Assembly: GCA_937907305.1 (NCBI GenBank)
Contig: CALERQ010000090.1
Span: 1 to 16,653 of the forward strand
DNA from: an uncultured Clostridia bacterium
Lineage (GTDB): Bacteria; Bacillota; Clostridia; Oscillospirales; Ruminococcaceae
Direction of reading: 5' to 3'
DNA: 16,653 nucleotides
Part shown: piece by piece, positions 10,128 to 16,653 of the stretch
Position numbering within the stretch: position 1 is the stretch's first letter
Layout: each line of letters starts with the position of its first letter
Program-made: the position numbers and the translations under genes
Notes under the pieces: generated by a model
What the model was told of the DNA's origin: nothing
The model's database searches: none
What the model saw: the letters and a program-made list of their open reading frames with translations, nothing else

Positions 10128-12956
10128 ATGGCATTAGATAAAATCGTGATCCGCGGCGCGCGGCAGAACAACCTGAAAAATATCGACCTGGAGATCCCAA
10201 GAGACAAGCTCATCGTCTTTACTGGACTTTCCGGCAGCGGCAAGACCTCTCTCGCCTTTGATACCATCTACGCAGACGGCCAAAGACGCTATGTGGAGAG
10301 TCTTTCCTCCTACGCCAGGATGTTCCTGGGACAGGCCGAAAAGCCCGATGTGGACGAAATTTCGGGACTTTCCCCCGCAATTTCCATCGACCAGAAGACC
10401 ACCAGCAAGAATCCCCGTTCCACGGTGGGCACCGTGACTGAAATTTACGACTATCTGCGCCTCTTGTACGCCAGAGTGGGTATTCCCCACTGTCCCATCT
10501 GCGGACGGGAGATCACCCAGCAGACGGTGGACCAGATGGTGGATAAGGTGCTGACCCTGCCGGAGGGAACCCGCATCCAGGTAATGGCGCCCATTGTGCG
10601 ACAGCGCAAGGGCACCTACCAGAAGGAGCTGGATGCGGCCCGCCGCAGCGGCTATGTAAGAGCCCGGGTGGACGGCAATATGTACGAGCTGACCGAGGAG
10701 ATCAAGCTGGAGAAGAACTATAAGCACACCATCGAGATCGTGGTGGACCGGCTTTCGGTCAAGCCGGAAATTCGCTCCCGGCTGGCGGATTCGATAGAGA
10801 CCTGCTGCGCCATGACCGGCGGGCTGGCGGTTGTGGATGTGGTAGGCGGCGAGGAGATGCTCTTTAGCCAGAACTACGCCTGCCCCGACCATGATATTTC
10901 CATCGAGGAGCTTTCGCCCAATATGTTTTCCTTCAATAACCCTGCCGGGAGCTGCCCCACCTGTACCGGCCTTGGTGTGTTCCAGAAGGTAGACCCCGCG
11001 CTGGTGATGCGCTACCCCGACCGTTCCATCCGGGACGGCGCCTTTAAGGTGACGGGCTGGAGCTGCGACCCCGGTTCCATCGGGGAGATGTACTTTACCG
11101 GACTGAACAAGCACTTTGGTGTGCCGCTGGATATTCCGGTAAAGGATATGCCGAAGGACAAGCTGGACCTGGTGCTCTTTGGCACCAAGGGCGAAAAATT
11201 TGAGATGGTGCGGCAATCGGCGGGCTTTAAGGGCAAGTTCGTCAATGACTTTGAGGGCATCGTCAATAACCTGGAGCGGCGCTTTAAGGAGACCAGCAGC
11301 GAGTGGATGCGGTACGATATCGCCACATTCATGTCCTCCGTCCCCTGCCCCGACTGCCACGGCGACCGCCTGCGGCCCGAAATGCTGGCGGTAACGGTGG
11401 GCGGCATCAATATCAGCGACTTTTGCAAGCTGAGCGTGCGGGACGCGCTGCAATTTATGGACACGCTGGAGCTGACCAACATGCAGCAGAAGATCGCCGG
11501 GCAGATCATCAAGGAGATCAAGAGCCGGCTTTCGTTCCTGAGCAATGTGGGGCTCAACTACCTGACCCTGGCCCGCAGCGCCAGCACTCTTTCCGGCGGT
11601 GAGAGCCAGCGCATCCGGCTGGCGACCCAAATCGGTTCCAGCCTGATGGGGGTGCTGTATATTCTGGACGAGCCATCCATCGGGCTGCACCAGCGGGATA
11701 ATGCAAGACTGATAGAAGCACTGAAAAACCTGCGCGACCTTGGCAATACCGTCATCGTGGTGGAGCACGACGAGGAAACGATGGAGGCCGCCGATTACAT
11801 TGTGGATATCGGACCGGGCGCAGGCATTCACGGCGGCCATGTGGTATACAGCGGGCCGGCAAACGAGATCAAGTATTGCAAGGAATCCATCACGGGGCAG
11901 TACCTTTCCGGGGCGAAGAAGATCCCCCTGCCGGAGGTGAGAAGGCCCGGCAACGGCGGCTATCTGGAGATCCTGGGCGCTGCCGAGAATAACCTCAAGA
12001 GTATCGATGTCAAATTCCCGCTGGGATGCTTTGTGGCGGTGACCGGCGTTTCCGGTTCCGGCAAGAGCTCTCTGGTCAATGAGATCCTGAACAAGGCGCT
12101 GAGCAAGGAGCTGATGGGCGCACATGTGCGGCCCGGCAAGTATAAGGCGCTGCATGGGCTGGAGCTGGTGGATAAGGTCATTGATATCGACCAGTCCCCC
12201 ATCGGGCGGACGCCCCGCAGCAACCCCGCCACCTATACCGGTGTGTTCAATGATATCCGGGAGGTCTTTGCTGCCACCAATGAGGCCAAGATGCGCGGCT
12301 ACAAGATCGGGCGGTTCTCCTTTAATGTGAAGGGCGGCCGGTGCGAGGCGTGCGAGGGTGCGGGCATCCTGGAGATCCCGATGCACTTTTTGCCGGATGT
12401 ATATGTCCCCTGCGAGGTGTGCAAAGGCAAGCGCTATAACCGGGAGACGCTGGAGGTCAAGTATAAGGGCAAGAGCATCTACGATGTGCTGGAGATGAGC
12501 GTAGAGGAGGGGCTGACCTTCTTTGAGAACCTGCCCAAAATAAAGCGCAAGCTGCAAACCCTGTACGATGTGGGGCTGGGGTACATCAAGATCGGACAGC
12601 CGGCGACGACCCTTTCCGGCGGCGAGGCACAGCGGGTAAAGCTGGCGACAGAGCTTTCCCGCCGGAGTACCGGTAAGACGGTGTATATCCTGGATGAGCC
12701 CACCACCGGCCTGCACACCGATGATGTGAAAAAGCTCATAGAGATACTGCAGAAATTTGTGGACGCGGGCAATACCGTTATCGTCATTGAACACAACCTG
12801 GATGTCATCAAGACGGCGGATCATATCATCGACCTGGGCCCCGAGGGCGGCGACGGCGGCGGTACGGTCGTCTGCTGCGGTACCCCGGAGGAGGTTGCGG
12901 AGTGCAAAGCCTCCTTTACCGGGCAGTACCTGAAAAAGCTGCTGAAAAAGAAATAA
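10128..12956 (+). CDS. uvrA: Excinuclease ABC subunit UvrA
   Basis: UvrA is the ABC-type ATPase dimer that finds bulky DNA lesions and loads UvrB. The protein is 942 residues, as expected. There are two ATP-binding modules: Walker A GLSGSGKT at 33-40 and GVSGSGKS near 640; signatures LSGGESQR near 486 and LSGGEAQR near 828; each is followed by a DEP Walker B. A zinc module near residue 250 reads CPDH...CPTC, with His as the second ligand. The damage-binding zinc finger near 739 is a clean CEAC...CEVC. CPICG near the start is an extra CxxC. The chosen ATG at 10128 (MALDKIVIRGARQNNL) has AAGGAGG 5 bases upstream; the frame is open to 10089. It is probably co-transcribed with uvrB under LexA control. 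A terminator follows at once. Confidence 0.98.
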   Translation: MALDKIVIRGARQNNLKNIDLEIPRDKLIVFTGLSGSGKTSLAFDTIYADGQRRYVESLSSYARMFLGQAEKPDVDEISGLSPAISIDQKTTSKNPRSTVGTVTEIYDYLRLLYARVGIPHCPICGREITQQTVDQMVDKVLTLPEGTRIQVMAPIVRQRKGTYQKELDAARRSGYVRARVDGNMYELTEEIKLEKNYKHTIEIVVDRLSVKPEIRSRLADSIETCCAMTGGLAVVDVVGGEEMLFSQNYACPDHDISIEELSPNMFSFNNPAGSCPTCTGLGVFQKVDPALVMRYPDRSIRDGAFKVTGWSCDPGSIGEMYFTGLNKHFGVPLDIPVKDMPKDKLDLVLFGTKGEKFEMVRQSAGFKGKFVNDFEGIVNNLERRFKETSSEWMRYDIATFMSSVPCPDCHGDRLRPEMLAVTVGGINISDFCKLSVRDALQFMDTLELTNMQQKIAGQIIKEIKSRLSFLSNVGLNYLTLARSASTLSGGESQRIRLATQIGSSLMGVLYILDEPSIGLHQRDNARLIEALKNLRDLGNTVIVVEHDEETMEAADYIVDIGPGAGIHGGHVVYSGPANEIKYCKESITGQYLSGAKKIPLPEVRRPGNGGYLEILGAAENNLKSIDVKFPLGCFVAVTGVSGSGKSSLVNEILNKALSKELMGAHVRPGKYKALHGLELVDKVIDIDQSPIGRTPRSNPATYTGVFNDIREVFAATNEAKMRGYKIGRFSFNVKGGRCEACEGAGILEIPMHFLPDVYVPCEVCKGKRYNRETLEVKYKGKSIYDVLEMSVEEGLTFFENLPKIKRKLQTLYDVGLGYIKIGQPATTLSGGEAQRVKLATELSRRSTGKTVYILDEPTTGLHTDDVKKLIEILQKFVDAGNTVIVIEHNLDVIKTADHIIDLGPEGGDGGGTVVCCGTPEEVAECKASFTGQYLKKLLKKK

Positions 12957-12963
12957 CGCGAAA

Positions 12964-13003
12964 AAGAACCGGCTGGGGGCGGAAGGCTCCGAAGCCGGTT
13001 CTT
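12964..13003 (+). terminator. Likely terminator after uvrA
   Basis: AAGAACCGGCT (12964-12974) and AGCCGGTTCTT (12993-13003) form an 11-base-pair perfect stem around an 18-base loop. It starts 7 bases after the uvrA stop. The T-run is poor (CTTGGTTT), so termination may be incomplete. On the other strand the stem is preceded by A-rich sequence and would give a T-run there, so it could also stop transcripts coming from radC. Confidence 0.75.
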
Positions 13004-13023
13004 GGTTTATGGGGGAATATATA

Positions 13024-13096
13024 GGGCGGGCGCGGCGGAGCGGACGAGGGCTGCCCGCGAGGGTCAGCCCGAGGGGAAGCGGAGGCGTGCCCGCCC
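13024..13096. repeat. GC-rich fold-back element between the convergent uvrA and radC genes
   Basis: The outer arms GGGCGGGC (13024-13031) and GCCCGCCC (13089-13096) are perfect complements. Inside, GGGCTGCCC (13048-13056) pairs with GGG-T-CAGCCC (13061-13070), nine pairs with one bulged T, capped by GCGA, a GNRA tetraloop on the plus strand. The unpaired flanks are purine-rich and contain related GCGGAGCG and AGCGGAGGCG blocks. It ends 2 bases before the radC stop codon. The shape and place resemble a REP-like dispersed element, but only one copy is in this window. It may also act as the 3' hairpin of radC. Confidence 0.6.
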
Positions 13097-13098
13097 GT

Positions 13099-13857
13099 TC
13101 AATCGGCTGGAAAGCCGGGATCAAGGTCATCCTCCGGGCTGCGGAAGGCGAAAGTCTGCCGGGCCGCCGAGCTGAAAAAGCCGGACTGGGCCATGCTGAC
13201 ATAGTCATTCCCCGCAATGATGAAGTGGTCGATGAGATCGACCGAGATGGCGCGCAGGGCATCCCGCAGTGAAAGGGTGGCAGCGATGTCCTCCCGGGAG
13301 GGAATGGCCAGTCCGCGCGGATGATTGTGGGCCAGCAGAATGCTGGGGGCATGGTGCCGCAGGGCTATCTCAGCGATTTTACGGCCGGGCAGCTGCACGG
13401 CATTGGGGGCACCGGTGGAAATGCGGTCGGTGCTGATCTCCCGGAGGTTATTATCCAGGCAGACAAGATAGAGCGTTTCCTCCGGCAGACCGTTACAGGC
13501 GGCCACCAGCTTTTTGCCATAATAGCGCATCAGGTCCTCCCGCTGGGCATCGTTTGGCGGCGGGGTAATGGCTTCGGCATAGTAGCGACGGGCGATATCC
13601 GCGATGAGGTGAAGATGAACAGCGGCATTCATGCCGATGCCCTCCACCTGGGCCAGCTGCTCCGGGGCGGCATTGAGGACACCAACGAGGGAGCCAAACT
13701 GTTCGATGAGACGGTGCGCCAGGACATTGGTATCCCGCCGGGGCACCGAGTAAAACAGCAGGAGCTCCAGCACATTGTGGGGCGGGAAGCCATCCAGGCC
13801 CTCCGAGAGGTAACGCTCCCGCAGACGGTCCCGGTGACCGGAATGCTCATTGGCCAT
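13099..13857 (-). CDS. radC: RadC-family protein (JAB/JAMM domain)
   Basis: A 252-residue RadC-family protein. The N-terminal part (about 8-90) holds the helix-hairpin-helix-like region with VEGIGMNAA (71-79). The C-terminal JAB/JAMM domain (about 115-235) has the metal-binding pair His177 and His179 in LLAHNHP, then Ser187 and Asp190 in PSRED. The usual HNHPSG reads HNHPRG here (Arg181), and the following segment is GLAIPS rather than GDPTPS. The family was named for DNA repair, but its true role is unsettled and related proteins occur in mobile elements. The ATG at 13857 has a GGGGAGGGG site upstream. It is convergent with uvrA and divergent from the pseudouridine synthase gene. Confidence 0.93.
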   Translation of the reverse strand: MANEHSGHRDRLRERYLSEGLDGFPPHNVLELLLFYSVPRRDTNVLAHRLIEQFGSLVGVLNAAPEQLAQVEGIGMNAAVHLHLIADIARRYYAEAITPPPNDAQREDLMRYYGKKLVAACNGLPEETLYLVCLDNNLREISTDRISTGAPNAVQLPGRKIAEIALRHHAPSILLAHNHPRGLAIPSREDIAATLSLRDALRAISVDLIDHFIIAGNDYVSMAQSGFFSSAARQTFAFRSPEDDLDPGFPAD

Positions 13858-13892
13858 GCACGCCCCTCCCCTTTCGACAAAATTCTGCTTCT

Positions 13893-13921
13893 ATCTTACC
13901 ATCCCCGCCGTAAAAAGTAAA
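13893..13921 (-). promoter_or_regulatory. Putative radC promoter
   Basis: On the minus strand, TTTACT (13916-13921, 4 of 6) and TAAGAT (13893-13898, 4 of 6) are 17 bases apart, with TGG giving an extended -10. It stands back to back with the promoter of the pseudouridine synthase gene, the two -35 boxes being 12 bases apart. Confidence 0.5.
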
Positions 13922-13933
13922 GTGCGGCAGGGC

Positions 13934-13962
13934 TTGACGGTGGATAGGATTCCGGGTATGCT
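13934..13962 (+). promoter_or_regulatory. Promoter of the pseudouridine synthase gene
   Basis: TTGACG (13934-13939, 5 of 6) and TATGCT (13957-13962, 4 of 6) have the ideal 17-base spacing. Transcription would start near 13969, leaving a leader of about 177 bases before the ATG at 14146, long for a housekeeping enzyme. Confidence 0.6.
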
Positions 13963-13968
13963 TATATT

Positions 13969-14145
13969 GATAATGTTGTTTTTGAAAAAAGAACAGATGA
14001 CAGGCGGCCGAAAAAAATGAGAAGACGGCAAGGAAGGCCCGCAGGCAGGCTGGCGCCCGATGGAATCGGGCTGGCGCCTGTCAAGGGTCTGACGCAGCCG
14101 GGGCTCATTTTTGCGAGCTGCCGGGCGCATGAGAAGGAACCATAA
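13969..14145 (+). promoter_or_regulatory. Long structured 5' leader of the pseudouridine synthase gene
   Basis: The leader holds a strong central hairpin: GGCAGGC (14044-14050) pairs with GCCTGTC (14076-14082), then a symmetric 4x4 internal loop (TGGC opposite TGGC), then GCCCGAT (14055-14061) with ATCGGGC (14065-14071) and a GGA loop. Two other pairings compete for the same bases: AAAAATGAG (14013-14021) is complementary to CTCATTTTT (14104-14112). CTCA (14104-14107) plus TGCG (14112-14115) can instead pair with CGCATGAG (14126-14133), next to the AGAAGGA ribosome site (14132-14138). I do not recognise a known riboswitch or protein-binding leader. Regulation is inference. Confidence 0.45.
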
Positions 14146-15102
14146 ATGAAAGAATTTACGATAGGACAAAATGACGCCGGACAGCGGTTGGATAAATTCC
14201 TTGGGAAGGCCGTACCGCTGCTGCCCTCCTCTATGATGTATAAGGGCATCCGCACCAAACGCATCAAGGTGAATGGCAAGCGGGCGGAAATAAGCACCCG
14301 GCTGGCCGTGGGTGATGTGGTAAGCCTGTACCTCAATGATGAGTTTTTTGAGGAAAAGCGGGCAGATGAGACCTTTCTGCGGGCGGGAGATACACTTTGG
14401 GTCATCTATGAGGATGAGAATATCCTGATTGCCGATAAGCCAGCCGGTCTGGTGGTACATGAGGATGAAAGCGGCACCGCAGATACGCTGATTGGGCGGG
14501 TGCAGAAATACCTGTACCAAAAGGGCGAATATGACCCGGCACAGGAAAACAGCTTTGCGCCGGCACTTTGCAACCGCATCGACCGCAATACCTGCGGACT
14601 GGTGCTGTGCGCCAAGAACGCCGCCGCGCTGCAGGCGATGAATGAGATTATCAGGGAGCGGCAGGTGGAAAAGACCTACCGCTGCGTGACCGTGGGAGTT
14701 CCCAAACCCGACCATGCCACCTGCAAAGCCTTTCTGCGGCGGGATACCAAGACGAAAACAGTGACGGTATTTGATAAACCTCAGCCGGATGCCAAGACCA
14801 TCCTGACGGAATACCGGGTGCTGCGGCAGAAAAACGGGCTGGCCCTGCTGGAGGTAACGCTGCATACAGGCCGCACCCATCAAATACGGGCGCATATGGC
14901 CCACATGGGATGGCCGCTGCTGGGAGATACCAAGTACTGCACACCGGAAAGTCTGAGGAAAAACCGGGCACTGAAGCTGCAGCAGCAGGTGCTGTGTGCC
15001 TGGCGTATGCGTTTTACCGGCATCCCGGAGGACTCCCCCCTATTTTACCTGAAAGGGCGGGAATATACTGCCAGGGAGCTGCCGGATGACTGGGTGAAAT
15101 AA
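14146..15102 (+). CDS. RluA-family 23S rRNA/tRNA pseudouridine synthase with S4 domain
   Basis: This enzyme isomerises uridine to pseudouridine in structured RNA, most likely large-subunit rRNA. The protein is 318 residues. An S4 RNA-binding domain occupies about 12-75 (GQRLDKFLGK through GDVVSLYL). The catalytic domain has DKPAGLVVH (97-105) and the RluA signature CNRIDRNTCGL (142-151), a divergent form of HRLDxxTSGL with catalytic Asp146. LHTGRTHQIRAHM and GWPLLGD follow, as expected. It resembles the RluC/RluD group, but Firmicutes carry several such paralogues and the target uridine cannot be assigned. The ATG at 14146 has AGAAGGA 7 bases upstream. It is a single-gene unit with its own promoter, a long structured leader and a strong terminator. 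Confidence 0.92.
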   Translation: MKEFTIGQNDAGQRLDKFLGKAVPLLPSSMMYKGIRTKRIKVNGKRAEISTRLAVGDVVSLYLNDEFFEEKRADETFLRAGDTLWVIYEDENILIADKPAGLVVHEDESGTADTLIGRVQKYLYQKGEYDPAQENSFAPALCNRIDRNTCGLVLCAKNAAALQAMNEIIRERQVEKTYRCVTVGVPKPDHATCKAFLRRDTKTKTVTVFDKPQPDAKTILTEYRVLRQKNGLALLEVTLHTGRTHQIRAHMAHMGWPLLGDTKYCTPESLRKNRALKLQQQVLCAWRMRFTGIPEDSPLFYLKGREYTARELPDDWVK

Positions 15103-15104
15103 AT

Positions 15105-15137
15105 ACCTCCCGCCAATAAAACTGGCGGGAGGTTTTT
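15105..15137 (+). terminator. Strong terminator after the pseudouridine synthase gene
   Basis: An 11-base-pair perfect stem (ACCTCCCGCCA with TGGCGGGAGGT), a 7-base A-rich loop and a T5 run start 2 bases after the stop codon. On the opposite strand the stem is followed by TATTTATTT, so it probably also terminates the convergent lipoprotein gene. Confidence 0.93.
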
Positions 15138-15152
15138 GCTTTTTATTAAGGT

Positions 15153-16040
15153 TTATTCGATTTCCAGGTCGCCGCTGGTGGAGGAAACGCTGATCTTGCA
15201 ATCCGCCGGGCCAAAGCCGTAGAAATGATCCTGCTTTTGATAGGCGCGCTGGGTGATAAAATCTCCGCTGGCGGTATCGAATCGGACGGTGCCGCCCTGT
15301 ACCGGGAGAGTCAGATCGGTTTCTCCGCTGATGGTATTCAGCGCCGCCTCCCGGCAGGAGATGAATTCAAAATCCAGGTCACCACTGACGGTATCGGCCG
15401 TGAGCTGATCTACGGTGAGCTGTTCCCAATCGAAATTGCCGGAAACGCTGTTCAAAGATGCGGTCTTTACATTGGCGGTATCTACCTCGATATTGCCGCT
15501 GACGGTATCAAACTCGGCGTTCTCCCCCACCAGGCTATCGATGGAGATATCCCCGCTGACCGTGGCAATGTGGAGCTGCGGCGTGGTGAGAGCGGCCGCG
15601 CGGATCGGCGCACTGACATTTTCAATCGTCAGCTCGATACCGCTGGGGATCTCGAGGGTGAGTTGCTTCCACTCAGACTGCATCTCCCCGCGGTAATCCG
15701 GGGCGCAGTAATGAATGGTAAGGATGCCATCCCGCAGCAAAGAATGGAGCTGGGCCTCCTGCGAACGGTTATCCGCCGTATCACTGACGGAAAGTTCGGC
15801 GGAATCCTTTTCGATAAGATCGATACTGCCCGCGACCCAATACACACGAACGGCATGGATGTCCTCCGCCAGATAGGTGAAGCAGCCCGCGGCGTAATCG
15901 GCAGCGTTATCGTAGGTGGAATAGTGGAACGAATCATTGGTGGTAATACCGGCGCTGGGATTGATATGGATGGTGCAGCCAGCACAGAGCACCAGCAACA
16001 ACGCCAGGATAAGAAGCGCAGCAAGTGATTTGACCTTCAT
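15153..16040 (-). CDS. Putative lipoprotein with DUF4097-like VSG repeat domain
   Basis: A 295-residue secreted protein of unknown function. A signal peptide (Lys2, Lys4, then hydrophobic 6-19) ends in LCAGC, with Cys22 as the likely lipidated residue; Cys rather than Leu at -3 is slightly unusual. After a roughly 110-residue unique part comes a repeated motif (T/S)-x-SG-(D/N/E) with serines at 162, 181, 200, 219, 238, 258 and 289. The first five are spaced exactly 19 residues apart, then 20 and 31. Each repeat alternates hydrophobic residues, as in a beta-helix or beta-roll of the DUF4097 kind. I chose the ATG at 16040, with AGGAGG 8 bases upstream, over an upstream frame to 16091 that runs into the 5S terminator. 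No promoter is visible between that terminator and the gene. Confidence 0.82.
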   Translation of the reverse strand: MKVKSLAALLILALLLVLCAGCTIHINPSAGITTNDSFHYSTYDNAADYAAGCFTYLAEDIHAVRVYWVAGSIDLIEKDSAELSVSDTADNRSQEAQLHSLLRDGILTIHYCAPDYRGEMQSEWKQLTLEIPSGIELTIENVSAPIRAAALTTPQLHIATVSGDISIDSLVGENAEFDTVSGNIEVDTANVKTASLNSVSGNFDWEQLTVDQLTADTVSGDLDFEFISCREAALNTISGETDLTLPVQGGTVRFDTASGDFITQRAYQKQDHFYGFGPADCKISVSSTSGDLEIE

Positions 16041-16075
16041 GGAATGTTCCTCCTGAAATATTTTTTGAGATAGAA

Positions 16076-16104
16076 AAGTGCCATCTCGCAAAGAGATGGC
16101 ACTT
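16076..16104 (-). terminator. Terminator of the tRNA-Glu/5S/5S unit
   Basis: A perfect 12-base-pair stem (AAGTGCCATCTC with GAGATGGCACTT) around a 5-base loop lies 9 bases past the second 5S gene. Reading on the minus strand it ends in CACTTTTCTAT, a short T-run. The lipoprotein ATG is only 35 bases further on. Confidence 0.88.
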
Positions 16105-16113
16105 AAGCTTGTA

Positions 16114-16350
<237 letters not shown>

Positions 16351-16352
16351 TA

Positions 16353-16427
16353 TGGTGACCCGTGCGGGAATCGAACCCGCGTTACCGGCGTGAGAGGCCG
16401 GTGTCTTAGCCGCTTGACCAACGGGCC
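16353..16427 (-). tRNA. tRNA-Glu, anticodon CTC
   Basis: The 75-nucleotide cloverleaf reads on the minus strand. The acceptor GGCCCGT pairs with ACGGGTC (one G-U), followed by discriminator A and an encoded CCA. The anticodon stem CCGGC/GCCGG holds the loop CTCTCAC, whose central triplet CTC decodes GAG. The T arm has GCGGG-TTCGATT-CCCGC. The D region GGTCAAGCGGCTAAGAC is typical of tRNA-Glu. It is the first gene of the tRNA-5S-5S unit. Confidence 0.95.
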
Positions 16428-16456
16428 ATAGTACTGTCCCGAAGGTCAGCTTTATT

Positions 16457-16485
16457 ATTATACCGAAAGCACACTGCATTGTCAA
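16457..16485 (-). promoter_or_regulatory. Perfect-consensus promoter of the tRNA-Glu/5S/5S unit
   Basis: On the minus strand, TTGACA (16480-16485) and TATAAT (16457-16462) are both exact consensus with 17-base spacing. The start near 16450 lies about 22 bases before the tRNA. This is the strongest promoter in the window, as expected for stable RNA. Its -35 begins 8 bases after the stop codon of the upstream gene. Confidence 0.92.
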
Positions 16486-16493
16486 CACATTTT

Positions 16494-16653
16494 TTATAAA
16501 AGCGACGGTATTTTTCCTCCTTTTGCATCTGCCTTTTCTCGCTGCTCCAGCACAAATGGTTCAATATGTTCCCGGATAAAATCGACCCGATCATATATGG
16601 CGGGCTTAAAGGAAGACGCAACGGCTATGACGATACGCTGCGGCGCGTTGACA
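16494..16653 (-). CDS. C-terminal end of an unrecognised protein (5' part beyond window)
   Basis: A minus-strand frame is open from the right edge to a TAA at 16494-16496, giving 52 residues starting VNAPQRIVIAVASSF and including YDRVDFIREHIEPFVLEQRE. The mix of a hydrophobic strand (RIVIAVASSF) and a charged amphipathic helix looks like genuine protein. The stop falls just before the strong tRNA promoter, as expected for a real gene end. I do not recognise the family. No terminator is visible between it and the tRNA unit. Confidence 0.55.
   Translation of the reverse strand, partial: VNAPQRIVIAVASSFKPAIYDRVDFIREHIEPFVLEQREKADAKGGKIPSLL

Noticed and set aside
10870..10990. UvrA zinc module with CPDH in place of CPxC
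   Set aside because: His can serve as a zinc ligand, and E. coli UvrA has CPDH at the earlier CxxC position; I treat it as normal family variation.
10134..13352. A 1072-codon open frame on the minus strand opposite uvrA and radC's 3' part
   Set aside because: It is antisense to uvrA, which has full-length homology-type motifs, and has no plausible ribosome site or known domain. It arises from the high G+C at third codon positions.

Overview
This window is chromosomal DNA from a Gram-positive, Clostridia-like (Firmicutes) bacterium of moderately high G+C, possibly a Ruminococcaceae/Oscillospiraceae-type gut lineage. The signs are the Bacillus/Clostridium gene order miaB - YlbF/YmcA-family gene - mutS - mutL, a Gram-positive type LexA (DinR) box in front of uvrB, strong AGGAGG-like ribosome binding sites on almost every gene, and a YlbF-type protein ending in a cysteine cluster. 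I see no mobile element, CRISPR array or phage gene. No gene-free stretch exceeds 300 bases.

Layout from left to right. (1) 1-6317, minus strand: a mismatch-repair/RNA-metabolism operon, miaB -> YlbF/YmcA family -> mutS -> mutL, with gaps of 68, 44 and 58 bases. mutL runs off the left edge. A plausible promoter lies just upstream of miaB. (2) 6447-7906: a TetR-family regulator (minus) and a membrane-anchored SGNH/GDSL hydrolase (plus) are divergent, and their promoters point at each other. (3) 7907-13003, plus: uvrB and uvrA, with a LexA box over the uvrB -35 region and a terminator after uvrA. (4) 13024-13857: a compact GC-rich fold-back element, then radC on the minus strand. (5) 13934-15137, plus: an RluA-family pseudouridine synthase with its own promoter, a long structured leader and a strong terminator. 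(6) 15153-16040, minus: a lipoprotein with a 19-residue VSG(D/N) repeat (DUF4097-like). (7) 16076-16485, minus: a short stable-RNA operon, tRNA-Glu(CTC) - 5S rRNA - 5S rRNA, driven by a perfect-consensus promoter. (8) 16494-16653, minus: the C-terminal end of an unrecognised protein.

Functionally the window is rich in DNA repair: MutS/MutL mismatch repair, UvrA/UvrB excision repair and RadC. RNA maturation is the second theme: MiaB, the YlbF/YmcA-type RNase Y cofactor, the pseudouridine synthase, 5S and tRNA. The parts I think most deserve a second look are RNA-level or non-coding: the tRNA-Glu/5S/5S unit, the structured leader of the pseudouridine synthase gene, the GNRA-capped fold-back between uvrA and radC, and the lipoprotein gene that seems to depend on read-through from the 5S unit.
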